Part shown: piece after piece, positions 60,259 through 64,000 of the stretch
Position numbering within the stretch: position 1 is the stretch's first letter
How the letters are laid out: each line of letters begins with the position of its first letter
Assembly (NCBI RefSeq): GCF_013282805.1
Contig: NZ_CP054038.1
Coordinates: 2,604,001 to 2,668,000 of the forward strand
Direction: 5' to 3'
DNA from: Microbacterium hominis
Lineage (GTDB): Bacteria; Actinomycetota; Actinomycetes; Actinomycetales; Microbacteriaceae
Length of the DNA: 64,000 bases
Translations under genes and position numbers: made by a program
The notes under the pieces: model-generated
The model's database searches: none
What the model was told of the DNA's origin: nothing
The model's input: the letters and a program-made list of their open reading frames with translations, nothing else

Positions 60259-61391
60259 CGCTTCCTCTTCGCCATCAGGCGCGTGATGATCGCCTCCCAC
60301 ACCTCGACCTGACGCTCGCCGGCGAGCTCCTCGGCGTGACGGTCGGCGTTGCTCTTGAAGCGGGCCACCGACTCCACGGTGAGCCGATCGAGGGCGGCCG
60401 TGGTCGCCTCGACCGTGAAGTCGTCGGCGATCTCGCCCACGTCGTAGGTCTCGACGTAGAACGCCATCTCCTCAGACGGGCCGATGAGCACGCCGAGGCG
60501 GGCCTGGATGTAGTCGAACAGCTTGTTCGGGAGGGCGAGCTTGTTGTTGAAGTTGATCGGCGGGAGCACGTGGATGCCGACATCGTACGCGGGGAGGGTC
60601 GCGGCCAGCTGCGCGTACGGCACGGGATCGTGCACGGTCACGCGCGAGGACGCGGCGGCGAACTCCTTGAGCTCTTCCAGGTACGGCGGATCGTTGGGGG
60701 TCAGGTAGAAGTCGAGGGTGACGTCGGCGGCTGCCGCCTCCACCGCCTCGGCCATCACGTGCAGTCGGCGGTTGCGCAGGCAGGCACCGCTGTGGACGAG
60801 GCGGATCGGCGCGGAGACGTCGCTCGGTGCGGCTTCCGAGAACGGCGCCGCGTTCGTGACCAGCTCCGCGCGGAATCCGAAGTTCTTCTCGTACTCGTCG
60901 ACGATGCCGCGGCTGACCGTGGTCCAGGCATCCGCTCGGGTGACGTAGCGGGCGACCACCCATTCGAACCACGGCGTGATGCGCTGGAACCACAGCGCGT
61001 TGTCGTCGTGGAGGCGCGGGCTGTACTCGTGCAGATCGGCGAGCACGCCGTGCCGCGGGCGGAGCTTGACGGCCACCGGGACCGCCTCGACGTCGTTGGC
61101 GATCGCGACATCGAACCGGCGACCGCGCAGCGCCTGCCGCGACCACTTCACAGCCGACAGGCGCCAGTACGCCGTGCGGTACCGCTTCAGCGTGATGAGC
61201 TTTCCGTCGAGGTCGTTGTACCGCTGGTCGTCGGGGATCGAGATGTGCTCGACGACGCCCTCGGGCGCCGGCCCGTAGCCGCAGGTCGTGACGTCGAAGT
61301 CCCGCGTGAACCGGGCCACCTGCTTGAGCACGCGGGCGTCGCGGGCGATCGGCGAATAGCTCAGGATGAGCATCGTCGGGCGGGAAGTCAT
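60255..61391 (-). CDS. GT4-like glycosyltransferase, copy B of a duplicated module
   Basis: 378 residues, paralogue of 57905-59029: 'LILSYSPIARDARVLKQVARFTRDFDVTTCGYGPAPEGV', 'ADLHEYSPRLHDDN', 'TTVSRGIVDEYEKNFGFRAELVTNAAPFSEAAP', 'RLVHSGACLRNRRLHVMAEAV', 'YDVGIHVLPPINFNNKLALPNKLFDYIQARLGVLIGPSEEMAFYV'. Four-base overlaps on both sides (ATGA with the GT2 upstream, GTGA with the GT4 downstream). Donor and acceptor unknown. Confidence 0.88.
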   Translation of the reverse strand: MTSRPTMLILSYSPIARDARVLKQVARFTRDFDVTTCGYGPAPEGVVEHISIPDDQRYNDLDGKLITLKRYRTAYWRLSAVKWSRQALRGRRFDVAIANDVEAVPVAVKLRPRHGVLADLHEYSPRLHDDNALWFQRITPWFEWVVARYVTRADAWTTVSRGIVDEYEKNFGFRAELVTNAAPFSEAAPSDVSAPIRLVHSGACLRNRRLHVMAEAVEAAAADVTLDFYLTPNDPPYLEELKEFAAASSRVTVHDPVPYAQLAATLPAYDVGIHVLPPINFNNKLALPNKLFDYIQARLGVLIGPSEEMAFYVETYDVGEIADDFTVEATTAALDRLTVESVARFKSNADRHAEELAGERQVEVWEAIITRLMAKRKR

Positions 61392-62485
61392 GGACGCGTG
61401 GCCTTTCGTTCGCGTTTGAGGACGTACAGCACGTAGCGGCGCAGCATCGTCTCGCGCCCGAAGCTGCGCAGCGGGTTGCGGGTGAGCCAGCGCTCCCGAC
61501 GCCCCGCGCGGGCCGCCCGCGCCGCGTCGGCGGTCGCGCGCGCCACCGTCGGCTCGGCGGCGAGACCGTCGAGGATGTGGCGGTCCTGCAGGTTGAACGG
61601 AGCGAGCACATCGGGGGCCAGAGCGATGAGGCGTCCGAGGATGCCGGCCAGGTAGGAGACCTCGTCGTCACCGCGCCACTGCGACGCCTGCGGTCGCGAC
61701 CGCACGGCACCCACGACGCTGATGCGCACGAGCTTGATCGCAAGGGCGCGCCGGTGCCGCGGAGACAGCTCGGCGGGCAGGCCGGCATCCAGCAGCAGCT
61801 CGATCGGCTCGAACGCCGTCTCCAGGCTCATCGGAGCGTGCGTGGTGCGCTCCCGCGCGTCGGTGCCGATCACGTAGCAGGGCGCCGACCCGAGGAAATC
61901 GATGCGGTCGGCGAGGCCGAACAGCCGGATGCCGAACGCGAAGTCCTCCCCCACCCGCACGTTCTCGGTCATGGTCAGCCCCAGCCGGCGCATCGTGTCG
62001 GTGCGGATGAGTCCGAGCGGGGCGGTGCGGTAGAACAGGCGGTCCTTCGCGGCATCCATGCGATGACGGCGGCCGAGCCGGGTGAGCGGGTTGGGCATGA
62101 TCGGCTGGCCGTCGATGCGGATGCGCGCGATGGCGAAGTCGGGCCGGGATGCCTCGACCTCGCCGATCCACGCGGCCATCGCGCCGGGCTCGAGGAAGTC
62201 ATCGGAGCCCATGACCGCGCAGTACTCCGCCTCGACCAGGCCGAGCCCGTGATTGAACGGACCGGCGGGGCTAGGGATCCCGTCGGCGAACTCCACGACG
62301 CGCCACATGCCGGGGATCGGCGCGAGCCGCTCCTCGAACGGGCCGGCCGGCTGACCGTGCGCGACCACCGTGACACGCACGCGCTCGCGGGCGACCGCAT
62401 CGCGCAGCACCGAGGAGACGGCGCGCTCGATCGGCCGCGACGGATCGTGGCAGGCGATCACCACGTCGACGAACGGCACGCTCAC
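61388..62485 (-). CDS. GT2-family glycosyltransferase, copy B of a duplicated module
   Basis: 365 residues. GT-A core 'VDVVIACHDPSRPIERAVSSVL', metal-binding 'AVMGSDDFLEPGAMAAWIGEV', 'DRLFYRTAPLGLIRTDTMRRLGLTMTENVRVGEDFAFGIRLFG', and a basic C-terminus (RERWLTRNPLRSFGRETMLRRYVLYVLKRERKATRP) that may bind the membrane. GTG 62485 overlaps the ABC exporter stop by four bases. Paralogue of 56819-57892. Coupling to an MsbA-type exporter suggests it builds a lipid-linked glycan that the exporter flips. Confidence 0.9.
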   Translation of the reverse strand: MSVPFVDVVIACHDPSRPIERAVSSVLRDAVARERVRVTVVAHGQPAGPFEERLAPIPGMWRVVEFADGIPSPAGPFNHGLGLVEAEYCAVMGSDDFLEPGAMAAWIGEVEASRPDFAIARIRIDGQPIMPNPLTRLGRRHRMDAAKDRLFYRTAPLGLIRTDTMRRLGLTMTENVRVGEDFAFGIRLFGLADRIDFLGSAPCYVIGTDARERTTHAPMSLETAFEPIELLLDAGLPAELSPRHRRALAIKLVRISVVGAVRSRPQASQWRGDDEVSYLAGILGRLIALAPDVLAPFNLQDRHILDGLAAEPTVARATADAARAARAGRRERWLTRNPLRSFGRETMLRRYVLYVLKRERKATRP

Positions 62486-64000
62486 GCCAGGCCCGCCAGC
62501 TGCGCCTGCTCGGCGAAGTTCGGCACGGCCTCCACGAGTTCCTCGAACGTGCCGCGGGCGGCGATCGTGCCGTCCTGCAGGAAGCAGATGAGGTCGCTGT
62601 CGCGGATCGTCGAGAGCCGGTGGGCGACCGAGACGATGGTCACCTCGCCCTTGAGCCCGCGGATCGCGGCCGTCACCAGAGACTCGGTCTTCGTGTCGAG
62701 GGCGCTGGTGGCCTCGTCGAGCACGAGGATGAGCGGATCGCTGTACAGGGCGCGGGCGATGCCGAGGCGCTGCCGCTGCCCGCCCGAGAGGGCCAGTCCG
62801 CGCTCGCCGATGCGGCCCTGCACGCCCCCCTCGCGCTTGGCGACCGTCTCCCACAGCTGCGCGCGCACGAGCGATTCCTGCACCTTGTCGAAGTCGATGT
62901 CCTCGTCGTCCCACGCGAGCGCGACGTTCTGCGCGATCGTGCCGTCGAACAGTGCGACGTCCTGCGGCACGTATCCGACGCGCGAGCGCCACGCGGCGAG
63001 GATGTCCTCCAGGTTCTGGCTGTCGAGCATGATCGTGCCCTGCTGCGGCACGAGCAGACCCAGCAGGACGTCGACCAGCGTCGACTTGCCGGCGCCGGAG
63101 CTGCCCACGAGTGCCAGCGAGCTGCCGATCGGGATGTCCAGGTCGATGCCGTGGAGGGCGGGGGTGTCCTCATGGCCGGGGTAGCCGAAAGACACCCCCG
63201 ACATGCGGAGCACCTTCGGGTGCCCGACGATCGGATCCTTGCCCAGCTTCTCGGCCGTCTCGATGTGCACCTGCGACGCCTTGATGTCAAAGATCACGCC
63301 CTGCACGTGCGGGACGTTGGCGGTGGTCGTGGTGACGATGCTCTGGAAGCCCGTCAGCGACGGGATCAGCCGGAAGCCGGCGACGGCGAACAGCGCCACC
63401 GACCCGATCGCCGCCTGCATCCCGCCCGTGACGTACCCCATCCCGCCCACGAGCACGAAGCCGCCCACGAGGGCCGCATTCAGCACGAACACCGGGACCG
63501 AGCCGAGGAAGGTCATGTTCGCGCGCGCCCGCGTGCTGAAGGAGCGGTTGTACTGCACGACGTCGGCGATCTCGGCGATCTTGTTGCGCAGCGTGATCTC
63601 CTTGAGCGCCTGGACCATCTCGGTCATGAGCGCGGAGACCTTCAGCGAGTAGTCGCGGGAGACCCGTCCCGCCTGCACCGACTTGCCCGACACGACCCAG
63701 TACAGCAGCGCCATGATCCCGCCCAGGTACACCACCGTGATGAGTGCCGTCAGCGGCTGCGCGATGATGAGCACCCCGAGGATCAGCACGAAGCTGACCA
63801 CCAGCGCCGGCAGCTGGATGATCGGCATGAGGAAGCCGGCCGTCGCGTTGGCGATGCCGACGTCGGCGATGCGCACGATCTGCGCGGTGTTGCGGGCCAG
63901 CCGGTGGGTCCAGGGCGCCTTGATGTACGAATCGAACAGCCGACGGCCGATCTCCAGCTCGAACGACGCGAAGCGCCGGGTGGCGAACCACTGCTGCAGC
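62482..64000 (-). CDS. MsbA/PglK-type ABC exporter (membrane and ATPase domains), 5' end outside window
   Basis: The visible 506 codons hold most of the type I exporter membrane domain (from 'LQQWFATRRFASFELEIGRRLFDSYIKAPWTHRLARNTAQIVRIADVG') and a complete ATPase domain: Walker A SSGAGKST, Q-loop 'YVPQDVALFDGTIAQNVAL', signature LSGGQRQR, Walker B LILVLDEATSALD and H-loop VAHR. Proteins of this kind fused as half-transporters (MsbA, PglK) flip lipids or lipid-linked oligosaccharides. The frame is open to the window edge with no stop, so the true start lies upstream of 64000. First visible gene of the coupled run with four glycosyltransferases. Confidence 0.92.
   Translation of the reverse strand, partial: LQQWFATRRFASFELEIGRRLFDSYIKAPWTHRLARNTAQIVRIADVGIANATAGFLMPIIQLPALVVSFVLILGVLIIAQPLTALITVVYLGGIMALLYWVVSGKSVQAGRVSRDYSLKVSALMTEMVQALKEITLRNKIAEIADVVQYNRSFSTRARANMTFLGSVPVFVLNAALVGGFVLVGGMGYVTGGMQAAIGSVALFAVAGFRLIPSLTGFQSIVTTTTANVPHVQGVIFDIKASQVHIETAEKLGKDPIVGHPKVLRMSGVSFGYPGHEDTPALHGIDLDIPIGSSLALVGSSGAGKSTLVDVLLGLLVPQQGTIMLDSQNLEDILAAWRSRVGYVPQDVALFDGTIAQNVALAWDDEDIDFDKVQESLVRAQLWETVAKREGGVQGRIGERGLALSGGQRQRLGIARALYSDPLILVLDEATSALDTKTESLVTAAIRGLKGEVTIVSVAHRLSTIRDSDLICFLQDGTIAARGTFEELVEAVPNFAEQAQLAGLA

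Overview
The window looks like chromosomal DNA of a high-GC actinobacterium, most likely Microbacterium or a close relative in Microbacteriaceae. The basis is the very GC-rich codon use, the mtrA-mtrB-lpqB and WhiB2 genes, a furA-katG pair, an arabinogalactan-type galactofuranosyltransferase (GlfT2) without any visible arabinan or mycolate genes, and many genes whose -10 box sits 6-9 bases before the start codon (leaderless arrangement). I saw no tRNA, rRNA, CRISPR array, transposase, integrase or phage gene. Coding density is high: no stretch longer than about 300 bases lacks a gene. The longest gaps are 3150-3405, 18644-18847 and 12828-13027, all described below.

Layout. 1-3149: end fragment of a membrane protein gene and secA. 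3331-7760: PadR regulator with a large symmetrical operator, MacB-type ABC ATPase, FtsX-type permease and a 35-codon ORF. 7748-12827: SulP anion transporter, DEAD-box helicase, and a protein resembling the C-terminal half of TPM-domain proteins. 13028-18643 (minus): mtrA, mtrB, lpqB, a ComF-like gene and hpf, the conserved actinobacterial block that ends at secA. 18848-24347: a translationally coupled set (membrane protein, DUF4129, DUF4350, MoxR ATPase, DUF58). It continues, after an apparent insertion of aquaporin and furA-katG, with the SpoIIM-like and RDD genes (28155-30021). 30088-38402: ahcY, DUF3499, a zincin-family protein without HExxH, DUF5719, a large membrane glycosyltransferase, whiB2 and manA.

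38519-64000 is a long envelope-glycan region: two WaaL/O-antigen-ligase-like proteins, glfT2, a second GT2, a Wzm/Wzt-type exporter, glf, a beta-propeller protein, a WecC-type dehydrogenase, a cell-wall-binding (CWB2) protein fused to a glucuronyl C5-epimerase domain, a CWB2-LAS peptidase, wecB, an acyltransferase, seven more genes dominated by glycosyltransferases, and an MsbA-type exporter cut by the window end. Read together, glf, GlfT2 and Wzm/Wzt could make and export a galactofuranan. WecB and WecC could make UDP-ManNAcA for a uronic-acid polymer. The CWB2-epimerase would be secreted and could modify such a polymer in the wall. This last pairing is the most novel part of the window.

Regulation visible in sequence: a near-perfect inverted repeat before padR, a perfect 23-base palindrome before furA, and a strong -35/-10 promoter overlapped by a 12-base palindrome before whiB2. 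MtrAB and WhiB2 are known regulators of division and cell-wall functions in actinobacteria.
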